Shown here piece after piece: positions 7,778-16,651 of a DNA stretch of 64,000 bases. This DNA is from Arthrobacter sp. FW305-BF8 (GTDB lineage Bacteria > Actinomycetota > Actinomycetes > Actinomycetales > Micrococcaceae): assembly GCF_021789315.1 (NCBI RefSeq), contig NZ_CP084561.1, positions 4,216,001-4,280,000 on the forward strand, given 5' to 3'. Positions within the stretch are counted from its first letter, which is position 1, and every line of letters starts with the position of its first letter. The translations under genes and the position numbers were made by a program. The notes beneath the pieces are model-generated. The model saw only the letters and a program-made list of their open reading frames with translations. It made no database searches and was not told the origin of the DNA.

Positions 7778-9607
7778 ATGAAGCGACGGATTCAGGACCC
7801 GATGGCAACCCCCAACATTGACGTGCCCTCCGCGTCAGGCCAGCCCGCGCCGGAGGCAATCCCAAACACTCTGCCCCCAAACACTCCGCCTTCGAGCGTC
7901 GCCCGCCCGGGCCGGGTGCGGGCGGTGCGGCCAGTGGGAACACGCACGATCCTCGCCGTGGTCTCCGGAACGCAGGATGTCCTCGCCCTGCAGGCCGCCC
8001 TCCTTGAGGCCCCGTTTCCGGGCCAACAGGATGTCCTGGCCGCCGCGGAGACCGTCATGGTCAGGGCCGAATCCCCCGCAGCTGCACGGCGGATCGGGCA
8101 GGCACTCCTGGAGCTGGACCTCATGGCACCGGCGGAGCAGGCCGGCGGCTTGGTGGTCATCGACACCGTGTACGACGGCGAAGATCTCGCCGAAGTGGGG
8201 CAACTGACGGGCCTCGGTGCCGACGGCGTGGTCGCAGCCCACACGGGTCAGGTCTGGACTGTTGCCTTCGCGGGCTTCGCACCCGGCTTCGGGTACATGG
8301 TGGGCGAGAACCAGGCGCTGGAGGTTCCGCGCCGGAGTTCCCCGCGCACTGCCGTCCCGGCGGGATCGGTGGCGCTGGCCGGCAACTATTCCGCGGTCTA
8401 CCCGCGCAAGTCGCCGGGTGGCTGGCAGCTTATCGGCCGCACGGGAGCCAAAATGTGGGACCTCGACCGTTCTGAACCCGCGCTGGCCAGCCCCGGGCAC
8501 CGGGTGCAGTTCCGCGCCGTCCGTGACGTGGTCCGGCTGGCAGGCCAGGACAGCCAGCAGGATGACAGCACCCCAGCCGCCAGCCGGCAGACAGTCCCTG
8601 AAACCACCTCCGGACTCCGTGTCCTGTCGGCCGGGATCCACAGCCTCATCCAGGACCTTGGCCGGCAGGGGCATTCGGCCCTTGGCGTCTCCGCCGCCGG
8701 TGCGCTGGACCGCGCGTCGCTCCGCCGGGCCAACCGCCTCGTCGGGAATGCGCCGTCGGCCGCCGCCATCGAGACGGTATCCGGCGGGCTGAGGCTCCAG
8801 GCCGTCGGTGACCAGGTCCTGGCCGTTGCGGGGGCGCCGTCGGCGCTCACCGTTGTGACGCCGTCGGCCTCCCCCAGCGAAACGGACACCGACGCGACGG
8901 AACCCGGCGATGCAGAGGCGCGGCAGCGCACCGTTCCGGCGGCCGCGCCGTTCGCCCTGCTCGACGGCGAAATCCTCACCATCGGTGTTCCGGACGCCGG
9001 CTTCCGCAGCTACGTCGCTGTCCGGGGCGGCGTGGACGCACCGCCGGTCCTGGGCAGCCGCTCCACGGACACGATGTCCGGAATCGGTCCCGAGCCGCTG
9101 GCAGCGAACCAGTTGCTGCCAGCAGGCGGCGCCGCCGAATCCGGCGTCGTGGGCAGCCCGGAAATCCAGCCTGACTATCCCGGCGAGGACGTCACCCTGC
9201 TGGACATCATCCTCGGACCGCGCGCGGACTGGTTCGACCAGGCCGCGATCGACTCCCTCTGTGCCCAGGACTGGACAATCAAGCCGGAGTCCAACCGCGT
9301 AGGCATGAGGCTGCAGGGAACACCCCTGGAGCGGAGCCGCACCGGTGAGCTTCCCAGCGAAGGAACGGTGGCCGGAGCCATCCAGATGCCGCCCGAAGGC
9401 CTGCCCGTGCTCTTCCTCGCCGACCATCCCATCACGGGCGGGTATCCGGTGATCGGCGTGGTGGTGGACCACCAGCTCGACCTGGCCGCCCAGGTCCCGA
9501 TCGGCGGCAGCATCCGCTTCCGCATCGCGCCCGAACCTGCCGCCCCCGCCGGCTCCTCCGAAGAGACTTCACACGAACAGACTCCAGAAAGAAAAGCGAG
9601 CAACTGA
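7778..9607 (+). CDS. PxpB-PxpC fusion (KipI/KipA; carboxyltransferase-like 5-oxoprolinase subunits)
   Basis: 609 residues. After a variable first ~45 residues, a KipI/PxpB domain runs to about 250 (FAPGFGYMVG, PRTAVPAGSVALAG, SPGGWQLIGRT). A short linker is followed by a KipA/PxpC domain from about 283 (LSAGIHSLIQDLGR, AAGALDRASLRRAN, LPSEGTVAGAIQMPP, ITGGYPVIGVV). The two subunits are separate proteins in Bacillus and Escherichia. The same two domains form the carboxyltransferase part of urea carboxylase. ATG 7802 (after CAGGA) is an alternative start. The stop TGA overlaps the next ATG by one base, so translation is coupled to the biotin carboxylase. Confidence 0.88.
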   Translation: MKRRIQDPMATPNIDVPSASGQPAPEAIPNTLPPNTPPSSVARPGRVRAVRPVGTRTILAVVSGTQDVLALQAALLEAPFPGQQDVLAAAETVMVRAESPAAARRIGQALLELDLMAPAEQAGGLVVIDTVYDGEDLAEVGQLTGLGADGVVAAHTGQVWTVAFAGFAPGFGYMVGENQALEVPRRSSPRTAVPAGSVALAGNYSAVYPRKSPGGWQLIGRTGAKMWDLDRSEPALASPGHRVQFRAVRDVVRLAGQDSQQDDSTPAASRQTVPETTSGLRVLSAGIHSLIQDLGRQGHSALGVSAAGALDRASLRRANRLVGNAPSAAAIETVSGGLRLQAVGDQVLAVAGAPSALTVVTPSASPSETDTDATEPGDAEARQRTVPAAAPFALLDGEILTIGVPDAGFRSYVAVRGGVDAPPVLGSRSTDTMSGIGPEPLAANQLLPAGGAAESGVVGSPEIQPDYPGEDVTLLDIILGPRADWFDQAAIDSLCAQDWTIKPESNRVGMRLQGTPLERSRTGELPSEGTVAGAIQMPPEGLPVLFLADHPITGGYPVIGVVVDHQLDLAAQVPIGGSIRFRIAPEPAAPAGSSEETSHEQTPERKASN

Positions 9608-11370
9608 TGCACAAGGTCCTCATTGCCAACCGCGGCGAAATCGCCGTCCGCATCGCCCGGGCCTGCGACGACGCGCAGCTGGCCTCCGTGGCTGTGTATG
9701 CAGACATCGACGCGGACGCCATGCACGTCATCGCCGCGGACGAGGCCTTCAGCCTCGGCGGCAACTCCCCGGCGGACACCTACCTGAACATCGACAAGCT
9801 CCTCGGTGCGGCGGCCGCATCCGGAGCCGACGCGGTCCACCCCGGGTACGGTTTCCTGTCCGAGAACGCGGACTTTGCGCAGGCCGTGCTGGATGCCGGA
9901 CTCGCGTGGATCGGGCCGACTCCGGAGGCCATCCGCCAGCTCGGCAACAAGATCACCGCCCGCGAGATCGCCGTCCGCGCCGGCGCCCCGCTCGTGGCGG
10001 GCAGCGACGGGCCGGTGGAATCCGCCGCCGAGGCCCGCACCTTCGCGGAGGAGCACGGGCTCCCCATCGCCATCAAGGCAGCCTTCGGCGGCGGCGGCCG
10101 CGGCCTCAAGGTGGTGCGGAACATGGAGGAGGTCGAGGAGGCCTTCGACTCCGCCGTGCGCGAGGCGGTGGCTGCGTTCGGCCGCGGCGAATGCTTCGTG
10201 GAACGCTACCTGGACCGGCCACGCCACGTCGAAGCGCAGGTGCTGGCCGATACTCACGGCAACGTCTTCGTCGTCGGAACCCGGGACTGCTCCCTCCAGC
10301 GCCGCCATCAGAAGCTGGTGGAGGAGGCCCCGGCGCCGTTCCTCAGCCACGGGCAGCGGACACAGATCTACGACGCCGCCAAGGCCGTCTGCCGAGAAGC
10401 CGGCTACTCGGGTGCCGGGACAGTGGAGTTCCTGGTCGCCGCCGACGGGACCGTCGCGTTCCTCGAGGTAAACACGCGGCTGCAGGTGGAACACCCCATC
10501 ACCGAGGAAACCACCGGGATCGACCTGGTCCAGGAACAGTTCCGGATCGCCGCCGGTGAGCGCCTGTCCCTTACGGAAGACCCGGCTCCGCGCGGCCATG
10601 CCTTTGAATTCAGGATCAACGCCGAGGACGTGGGGCGCGGCTTCCTGCCCTCCCCCGGCACCATCAGCGAGTTCACCGCACCCACCGGTCCCGGCATCCG
10701 GCTGGACACCGGGGTCCGCTCCGGCTCCTTTGTGGCACCGCAGTTCGACTCGCTGCTGGCGAAGCTGGTCGTCACCGGCGCCGACCGCCAGCAGGCCCTG
10801 CGCCGCGCCCGCCGGGCACTGGCCGAGATCAGCATCGGCGGCGTGGCCACCGTCCTGCCCTTCCACCGGGCCGTGGTGGAGGCAGCGGACTTCACGTCCG
10901 AGACCGGCCTGGACGTCCACACCCGCTGGATCGAGACCGACTTCGCCGACAGCATTCCGGCCGATCCGGACTTCAGCGCCGCCGGTCCCGCAGGCCGCCG
11001 GCGCACCATCACGGTGGACGTGGACGGCCGCCGGCTCGCCGTCGGGCTTCCGGCCGACCTGCTGGACGGATGGGCCCGTTCGGGGCAGGCGCTTCCGGGC
11101 GGACTGGGTGCCTCGCCGGCCGCTGGCTCTCCCGACGGCGGGTCCGGCACCTCCGACCCGGCCGAACTGCGCGCCGCCATGAGCGGCACCATCGTGAAGT
11201 GGCTCGTGGAGCCGGGCGCCGAGGTGGCTGCCGGTGATCCCGTGGTGGTTCTGGAAGCGATGAAAATGGAGACCAGCGTCCCCGCCCACCGGGGCGGCGT
11301 CCTCTCCGGCGTCGCCGCCGGCCGCGGTGACGTGATCGCCGCCGGCTCGGTTCTGGCACTCATCGGCTAG
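9607..11370 (+). CDS. Biotin carboxylase-biotin carboxyl carrier protein
   Basis: 587 residues. The biotin carboxylase N-domain opens MHKVLIANRGEIAVRIARA. The ATP-grasp region has the glycine loop AFGGGGRGLK, and EVNTRLQVEHPITEETTGIDL is the metal/bicarbonate site. A C-terminal biotinyl domain carries EAMKMET at 550-556 with Lys553 as the biotin site. No carboxyltransferase of the acetyl-CoA carboxylase type is nearby. Paired with PxpB-PxpC, it supplies the domains found in single-chain urea carboxylase (BC, CT, BCCP), so biotin-dependent activation of a lactam or amide nitrogen is a plausible role. Annotation as acetyl/propionyl-CoA carboxylase alpha would be the default but is less convincing here. 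Confidence 0.85.
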   Translation: MHKVLIANRGEIAVRIARACDDAQLASVAVYADIDADAMHVIAADEAFSLGGNSPADTYLNIDKLLGAAAASGADAVHPGYGFLSENADFAQAVLDAGLAWIGPTPEAIRQLGNKITAREIAVRAGAPLVAGSDGPVESAAEARTFAEEHGLPIAIKAAFGGGGRGLKVVRNMEEVEEAFDSAVREAVAAFGRGECFVERYLDRPRHVEAQVLADTHGNVFVVGTRDCSLQRRHQKLVEEAPAPFLSHGQRTQIYDAAKAVCREAGYSGAGTVEFLVAADGTVAFLEVNTRLQVEHPITEETTGIDLVQEQFRIAAGERLSLTEDPAPRGHAFEFRINAEDVGRGFLPSPGTISEFTAPTGPGIRLDTGVRSGSFVAPQFDSLLAKLVVTGADRQQALRRARRALAEISIGGVATVLPFHRAVVEAADFTSETGLDVHTRWIETDFADSIPADPDFSAAGPAGRRRTITVDVDGRRLAVGLPADLLDGWARSGQALPGGLGASPAAGSPDGGSGTSDPAELRAAMSGTIVKWLVEPGAEVAAGDPVVVLEAMKMETSVPAHRGGVLSGVAAGRGDVIAAGSVLALIG

Positions 11371-11394
11371 GGCCGGTCAACGGGAAAGGCAACG

Positions 11395-11430
11395 AGAGGA
11401 CGACGGCGCGACCACCCGCAGTCGTCCTCT
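11395..11430 (+). terminator. Hairpin after biotin carboxylase gene
   Basis: Stem AGAGGACGAC / GTCGTCCTCT (11395-11404 with 11421-11430). It belongs to the recurring GGACGACGGCG terminator family of this window, although the inner stem is degraded here. Confidence 0.6.
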
Positions 11431-11472
11431 GTCGTGGTGCGGTTCCCACGTCAGACCCATCCCCCGGACTTC

Positions 11473-11490
11473 ATAGCTTATAATCTATAA
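11473..11490. promoter_or_regulatory. Candidate GntR operator over the icd promoter
   Basis: ATAGCTTATAATCTATAA matches the palindrome at 20865-20886 in most positions and includes a perfect -10 box TATAAT (11479-11484). A bound regulator would block it. One of four related sites in 11-21 kb. Confidence 0.55.
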
Positions 11491-11520
11491 CCAAAGAATA
11501 TTCTCAATGAGGAGGCTTTG

Positions 11521-12741
11521 GTGCCAGAGAAAATCAATGTGGCCGGACCCGTGGTGGAGATGGATGGCGACGAGATGGCGCACGTCATCTGGGAGTTCAT
11601 CCGGGAGCGCCTGATCCAGCCCTATCTGAACATCGACCTGCGCCGCTACGACCTCTCCCTGCAAAACCGCGACGCTACCGGCGACCAGGTCACGCTGGAC
11701 GCTGCGCATGCGGTCCGGGAGCACCGGGTGGGCATCAAGTGCGCCACCATCACTCCCGACGAGGCCCGCGTGGCGGAGTTCGGACTCAAGAAGATGTGGT
11801 CCTCCCCCAACGGAACGGTCCGGAATGTGCTGGGCGGCGTGCTGTTCCGCGAGCCGATCATCATCTCCAGCATTCCACGCCTGGTCCCGGGCTGGAACAA
11901 GCCGATCGTCATCGGCCGCCACGCCTTCGGGGACCAGTACCGCGCCAGCAACTTCCGGGTCCCCGGGCCCGGGACGCTCACCCTGACCTTCACACCGGCC
12001 GACGGCGGCGAGGAGATCCGGCAGGAGATCGTCACCTACCCCGAGGGCGGCGGCGTGGCGTTGGGCATGTACAACTTCAACGACTCCATCCGCGACTTCG
12101 CCCGCGCGTCCTTCGCCTACGGCCTGCAGCGGAGCTACCCGGTGTACCTCTCCACCAAGAACACGGTCCTGAAGGCCTACGACGGGCAGTTCAAGGACCT
12201 GTTCCAGGAGGTGTTCGACGCCGAATTCAAGGACAGCTTCGACGCCGCGGGCCTGACCTACGAGCACCGCCTGATCGACGACATGGTGGCGTCTGCCCTC
12301 AAATGGGAGGGCGGCTACGTCTGGGCCTGCAAGAACTACGACGGCGACGTGCAGTCTGACATCGTGGCCCAGGGCTTCGGCTCTCCGGGGCTGATGACCT
12401 CGGTACTGATGACGCCGGACGGCAGCACGGTGGTGTCCGAGGCCGCCCATGGCACTGTGGCGCGCCACTTCCGCCTTCACCAGCAGGGCAAAGCCACGTC
12501 CACCAACCCGATCGCCCTGGTCTTCGCCTGGACCAGGGGGCTTCTGCACCGCGGGAAACTGGACGGCACGCCCGAGGTTGTCCGTTTCGCCGAAACGCTT
12601 GAGGACGTGGTCATCAGGGCGGTCGAAGCCGGCAGCATGACCAAGGACCTGGCGCTGCTCATCGGCCCGGACCAGCCCTTCCTGACAACCGAGGACTTCC
12701 TCGCCGCCGTGGACGCCACCCTGCAGCAGCGGTTGAACTAA
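11521..12741 (+). CDS. icd: NADP-dependent isocitrate dehydrogenase (eukaryote-like homodimeric type)
   Basis: 406 residues, the length of the cytosolic/mitochondrial-type enzyme rather than the ~740-residue monomeric form common in actinobacteria. Family blocks: PVVEMDGDEMAHVIW at the start, VGIKCATITPDEARV, MWSSPNGTVRNVLGG, GRHAFGDQYRA, YNFNDSIRDFA and the cofactor/metal region HGTVARHFRLHQQGK. It converts isocitrate to 2-oxoglutarate. GTG 11521 is preferred over the adjacent TTG because GAGGAGG lies at 11509-11515. The AT-rich operator upstream links it to the aconitase and ABC transporter genes, so it may serve a dedicated tricarboxylate pathway rather than the housekeeping cycle. Confidence 0.9.
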   Translation: MPEKINVAGPVVEMDGDEMAHVIWEFIRERLIQPYLNIDLRRYDLSLQNRDATGDQVTLDAAHAVREHRVGIKCATITPDEARVAEFGLKKMWSSPNGTVRNVLGGVLFREPIIISSIPRLVPGWNKPIVIGRHAFGDQYRASNFRVPGPGTLTLTFTPADGGEEIRQEIVTYPEGGGVALGMYNFNDSIRDFARASFAYGLQRSYPVYLSTKNTVLKAYDGQFKDLFQEVFDAEFKDSFDAAGLTYEHRLIDDMVASALKWEGGYVWACKNYDGDVQSDIVAQGFGSPGLMTSVLMTPDGSTVVSEAAHGTVARHFRLHQQGKATSTNPIALVFAWTRGLLHRGKLDGTPEVVRFAETLEDVVIRAVEAGSMTKDLALLIGPDQPFLTTEDFLAAVDATLQQRLN

Positions 12742-12744
12742 GCC

Positions 12745-12793
12745 AAAAAGGGCGGCCCCGCCTTCTACGGAAGGCGGGGCCGCCGTCGTCGTT
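12745..12793. terminator. Bidirectional terminator between convergent icd and dehydrogenase genes
   Basis: Perfect 15-bp stem GGCGGCCCCGCCTTC / GAAGGCGGGGCCGCC (12751-12765 with 12770-12784), loop TACG, with AAAAAG before it and a T-rich end after it. Confidence 0.85.
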
Positions 12794-12824
12794 TATTGAA
12801 TCCGGCTAGACGCGCCCGACGGCG

Positions 12825-13916
12825 CTAGACGAGTTCAACGGCGGCAATCCGGGCGGCGACGGCGTTGGCGAAGTCGCTGGTGCCGGCGGTGCCGCCCATG
12901 TCCTTGGTCGTGGTGCCGTCCAGGACGGTGGCCTCGATGGCTTTTTCGACGAGGTCGGCGGCCTGGAGGACCAACTCGTCCCCGAATTTCGCCCCGAGCC
13001 AGCGCAGCAGCATCGCGGAGGAGAGGATCATCGCGATGGGGTTGGCGATGTTCTTTCCGGCGATGTCCGGCGCGGAGCCGTGGGAGGCCTGGGCCATGGC
13101 GTGGGTGTCGGAGGAGTTGATCGACGGGGCGATGCCCAGGGATCCGGCGACTTCACCGGCGAGGTCCGAAAGGATGTCGCCGAACATGTTCTCGGTGACG
13201 ATGACGTCAAACTTGTTGGCGCGGCGGACCAGGTGCACGGTCATCGCGTCGATGTGGAAGTCGTTGACGGCCACGTCCGGGTACTGGGCCGCAACCTCTT
13301 TGCAGACGTCGCGGAACAGGCCGGTGGTCAGTTTCAAAACGTTGGCCTTGTGCACGATGGTCAGCCGCCCTGAGCGGGACTGGGCCAACTGGAACGCGGC
13401 GTGGGCAATGCGTTCGGTGGCGGCGCGGGTGATGATGCCGTGCATGATGGCCACGTCCGGGGTGGGCATGAACTCGCCGGTCCCGGCGAAGGTGTTCCGG
13501 TCGGCGTAGAAGCCTTCGGTGTTTTCACGCACGATGACCAGGTCGGTGCCTTCGACGATGGCGTTCCCGCCGGGGAAGGCCTTCGAGGGGCGGATGTTGG
13601 CGAACAAACCGAAGTGCTTGCGGATGGTGCCCGAGGGGTTCAGCGCGGACCTGTGCGGTTCCGGGTAGGAGGCGGAATCGTGCGGGCCGAGCAGCCAGCC
13701 GTCCACGGTGTTCAGTGCTTCGAGGGTTTCGTCCGGGACGGCGGTGCCGTGGGTGTCGATCGCCGAACGGCCCAGCGGCAGTCCGGTCCATTCGATCGTT
13801 GGGGCGCCGGCGGCTTCCATGGCGGCGTCGAGGATCGTCACCGCGGCCGGGACAATTTCCGGGCCGATGCCGTCGTCGTGCAGAACTGCCAGCCGGTACT
13901 GCTTTGATGCGCTCAT
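12825..13916 (-). CDS. Isocitrate/isopropylmalate-family dehydrogenase
   Basis: 363 residues from ATG 13916, which follows AAGGAGTTACAG. Features of the beta-decarboxylating dehydrogenase fold: LHDDGIGPEIVPA, TDLVIVRENTEGFYA, IVHKANVLK (catalytic lysine) and ENMFGDILSDLAGEVAGSLGIAPS. The substrate-recognition loop (about residues 85-105, SALNPSGTIRKHFGLFANIRP) does not match ordinary isopropylmalate, isocitrate or tartrate dehydrogenases well, so specificity is open. Its start is 14 bp after the aconitase stop, and both are read from the minus strand as one unit. It could oxidise a 2-hydroxy-tricarboxylate produced by the aconitase. Confidence 0.82.
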   Translation of the reverse strand: MSASKQYRLAVLHDDGIGPEIVPAAVTILDAAMEAAGAPTIEWTGLPLGRSAIDTHGTAVPDETLEALNTVDGWLLGPHDSASYPEPHRSALNPSGTIRKHFGLFANIRPSKAFPGGNAIVEGTDLVIVRENTEGFYADRNTFAGTGEFMPTPDVAIMHGIITRAATERIAHAAFQLAQSRSGRLTIVHKANVLKLTTGLFRDVCKEVAAQYPDVAVNDFHIDAMTVHLVRRANKFDVIVTENMFGDILSDLAGEVAGSLGIAPSINSSDTHAMAQASHGSAPDIAGKNIANPIAMILSSAMLLRWLGAKFGDELVLQAADLVEKAIEATVLDGTTTKDMGGTAGTSDFANAVAARIAAVELV

Positions 13917-13930
13917 CTGTAACTCCTTCG

Positions 13931-16594
13931 TCAGTTGGTGGTTGGGGCGCCGGTCTCTGCCAGCGTCCGCCGCAGGATCATGGGGATGACGCCGCCGACG
14001 GCGAGGAGGTCGCATTCCAGCCCCGTTTCCACGGCAGCGGTGGCCGTGAAAGGCTCCCTCGTGCCGTCCGCGCGAACAATCGCCGCGGCGATCCCGGCGC
14101 GGGGATGGATGCGCTCCGCGGGGGCGTCGAGCGCAATTGTGTCGCCGGGTGCGAGGCTGAGGAGCTTCTCCCTCATGTCCGCCGGCATGACCAGCGGCAG
14201 GATGCCCATGCCAATCAGGTTGGATCGGTGGATCCGTTCAAAGCTGACGGCGATGACCGCCCGGACACCAAGCAGCCGCTGGGCCTTCGCGGCCCAGTCC
14301 CGGGACGAACCCATACCGTAGCGCTCGCCAGCCACCATGACCACGGATTCGCCGGCTTCCCGGTACCGTTGGGCGGCATCCCAGATGGGCAGGGTTTCGT
14401 TCGACGGCGAGTGGATGGTGTGTGCCACCGGCGCCTCGGGCTGCAGAAGGTTCCTGACGGATTTGTTGTGGAAGGCGCCGCGGACCATGACCTCCCAGTT
14501 GCCACGGCGGGAGGCGAAGACGTTGAGGTCACCCCGGTCCTCGCCCCTGTCCACCAGGAAGTCTGCTACGCCGCAGGCGGGCGGGATGGCACTGGCCGGT
14601 GAAATGTGGTCGGTGGTGATGTCGTCGCCGAGCACCAGGAGCGGATGCGCGGTGAACTCCCCGAGGAGGCTGCCCTCGGTCAGGGCGGCGAAGGGGGGAC
14701 GGCGGAGGATGGTGGAGCCGTCATCCCACGGGTACTGCGCCCCGTCCGGTGCTTCCACCCGCTTCCACTGGGGATCGCGGCTGGCGATAGCGAAGTCCCG
14801 GCGGAAATCGGCGGGGTCGTTGGCCTTGACCACGAAGGCATCGATCTCGTCGCGCGACGGCCAGAGCTCGCTGAGGTAAACGGGCGTGCCGTCTGCGGCG
14901 TCCTGGACCGGCTCCTCGCTGAGGTCCCGCTTGGCGTCACCGGCAAGCGCGAAGGCCACCACCAGCGGGGGCGACATGATGAAACTGAGTTCGACGTCGG
15001 GGTGCACCCGGCCGGGGAAATTGCGGTTGCCGGACAGGATCGCCACCGGTTCGCTCACGCCGTCGGCCTGGGCCCTGGCAATCACCGGCGTCAGCGGGCC
15101 TGGGTTGCCGATGCAGGTGGTGCAGCCGAACCCGACGATGTCGAACCCCACGGAGGCCAGGTCGTCCGTGAGCCCGGCACGCTTGAGGTAGCTGGCCGCC
15201 GCTGGTGAGCCCGGCGCCAGCGAGGTTTTGACCCAGTCCGGCACGGTCAGCCCGCGGCGGCGGGCATTGCGGGCGAGCAGCCCGGCCGCAATGAGCAGGC
15301 GCGGGTCCGAGGTGTTGGTGCAGCTGGTGATGGCGGCCAGGGAAACAGGGAAGGCGGGCAGGGCGCCGGTGTGCGCGGCCCCGTCACCGGCACCCGCCGG
15401 GACGGCCTCCTTCTCCAGCGCCTTGCGGATGCCGCCATAGGGCAGGAGGTCCTGGGGACGCCGCGGACCGGCGGCGTGCATGGCGACGGCGGACAGGTCG
15501 ACGTCGACGATTCTCGTGTAGACCGGCGTTGCGTCGGGTTCGAACCACAGGCCCGTCTGCCGGGTGTACGCCTCGACCAGCCGCGTCTGTTCCGCACTGC
15601 GGCCGGTGCTGGCCAGGTAGTCGAGGACGTGCGCGTCGATCGGGAAGTAACCGGTGGTGGCGCCATATTCAGGCGCCATATTGGCGACGACGGCGCGTTC
15701 GCCGACGGTCAGTGTCGAAACGCCGGGGCCGAAGAACTCGACGAACTCCCCCGTGACGCCCACCTGGCGCAGCCGCTGGGTGACGGCCAGCGCCAAGTCA
15801 GTGGCCAGGGTCCCCGCCGCCAGTTCACCGGTCAGGCGGACGCCGACGACGTCGGGGATGCGCAGCGTGGCGGGCATCCCGAACATCACGGTCTGTGCTT
15901 CCAGCCCGCCGACGCCCCAGCCCAGGACGCCGAGGCCGTTGATCATCGGGGTGTGGCTGTCGGTGCCGACCATCATGTCCGGCACCGCCCACCGGACGCC
16001 GTCCCGCTCGATTGTGGTGACCACGGTGGCCAGCTGCTCGAGGTTGATCGTGTGCATGATGCCGGTGCCCGGCGGGTTGATGTGCACGCCGTTCATGGCT
16101 TTGGACGCCCATTTGAGGAACTGGTACCGCTCCCGGTTCCGGCGGATCTCGTGCTTGATGTTCCGGGCGGCCGCGTCGGCGCGCCCGTATTCCTCCACCG
16201 CCAGGGAATGGTCGATGGACACGTCCACGCGCAGCAGCGGGTTCAGCACCATGGGATCTGCTCCGGACTCGGCGAGGGTGTCCCGCATGGCCGCAATGTC
16301 CACCAGCGCAGGCGTGCTGGTGGTGTCGTGCATCAGCACCCGAGTGGGCAGGAACTCGATTTCTGCGGTGCTGGTGCCCGTGGCCAGCCAGTTCCGCAGC
16401 GCGTCCATGGCCTGTTCGCGTTCGCGGCCCACCATGTTCCGCTGCACGTTCTCCGCCAGCAGCCGCAGCACCACCGGCAGCCGGGAATACCCGGTGCCGA
16501 CGGCACTTGCGATGTCCACCGTCTGCAGGACATCGCCGTTGACGGCAAGGCTGGCGATGCAGGGGTCGGAGCCGGCGGCGGTGACGATATTCAT
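13931..16594 (-). CDS. Aconitase-family hydratase (AcnA/AcnD-like)
   Basis: 887 residues, the length of aconitase A. [4Fe-4S] ligands are Cys425 (AITSCTNTSD), Cys491 and Cys494 (GFGCTTCIGNPG). The swivel domain has SRDWAAKAQRLLGV and SFERIHRSNLIGMG. The motif ASRRGNWEVMVRGAFHNKSV and YGMGSSRDW differ from classic AcnA and have an AcnD (2-methylcitrate dehydratase) flavour, so the substrate may be citrate, methylcitrate or another tricarboxylate. ATG 16594 is chosen over GTG 16603 because GAAAG then sits at usual spacing. A regulon operator lies 38 bp upstream. Confidence 0.86.
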   Translation of the reverse strand: MNIVTAAGSDPCIASLAVNGDVLQTVDIASAVGTGYSRLPVVLRLLAENVQRNMVGREREQAMDALRNWLATGTSTAEIEFLPTRVLMHDTTSTPALVDIAAMRDTLAESGADPMVLNPLLRVDVSIDHSLAVEEYGRADAAARNIKHEIRRNRERYQFLKWASKAMNGVHINPPGTGIMHTINLEQLATVVTTIERDGVRWAVPDMMVGTDSHTPMINGLGVLGWGVGGLEAQTVMFGMPATLRIPDVVGVRLTGELAAGTLATDLALAVTQRLRQVGVTGEFVEFFGPGVSTLTVGERAVVANMAPEYGATTGYFPIDAHVLDYLASTGRSAEQTRLVEAYTRQTGLWFEPDATPVYTRIVDVDLSAVAMHAAGPRRPQDLLPYGGIRKALEKEAVPAGAGDGAAHTGALPAFPVSLAAITSCTNTSDPRLLIAAGLLARNARRRGLTVPDWVKTSLAPGSPAAASYLKRAGLTDDLASVGFDIVGFGCTTCIGNPGPLTPVIARAQADGVSEPVAILSGNRNFPGRVHPDVELSFIMSPPLVVAFALAGDAKRDLSEEPVQDAADGTPVYLSELWPSRDEIDAFVVKANDPADFRRDFAIASRDPQWKRVEAPDGAQYPWDDGSTILRRPPFAALTEGSLLGEFTAHPLLVLGDDITTDHISPASAIPPACGVADFLVDRGEDRGDLNVFASRRGNWEVMVRGAFHNKSVRNLLQPEAPVAHTIHSPSNETLPIWDAAQRYREAGESVVMVAGERYGMGSSRDWAAKAQRLLGVRAVIAVSFERIHRSNLIGMGILPLVMPADMREKLLSLAPGDTIALDAPAERIHPRAGIAAAIVRADGTREPFTATAAVETGLECDLLAVGGVIPMILRRTLAETGAPTTN

Positions 16595-16633
16595 GGTGCA
16601 CACTTTCTAGAACAAGAGTCAGGCGTGGGACAG

Positions 16634-16647
16634 ATTATAAGATATAA
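16634..16647. promoter_or_regulatory. Candidate GntR operator before aconitase gene
   Basis: ATTATAAGATATAA matches the reverse complement of the icd site (AGATTATAAGnTAT shared). It lies in the 57-bp gap between the ABC ATPase stop and the aconitase start, suggesting an internal regulated promoter. Confidence 0.45.
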
Positions 16648-16651
16648 CCGG

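Noticed and set aside
9175..11289. Minus-strand open frame of 704 codons
   Set aside because: Antisense to the biotin carboxylase gene, whose motifs are intact.
9607..11370. Acetyl/propionyl-CoA carboxylase alpha subunit for fatty acid synthesis
   Set aside because: Domain match is real, but the operon with PxpA and PxpB-PxpC and the lack of an acyl-CoA carboxyltransferase make a lactam/amide role more likely.
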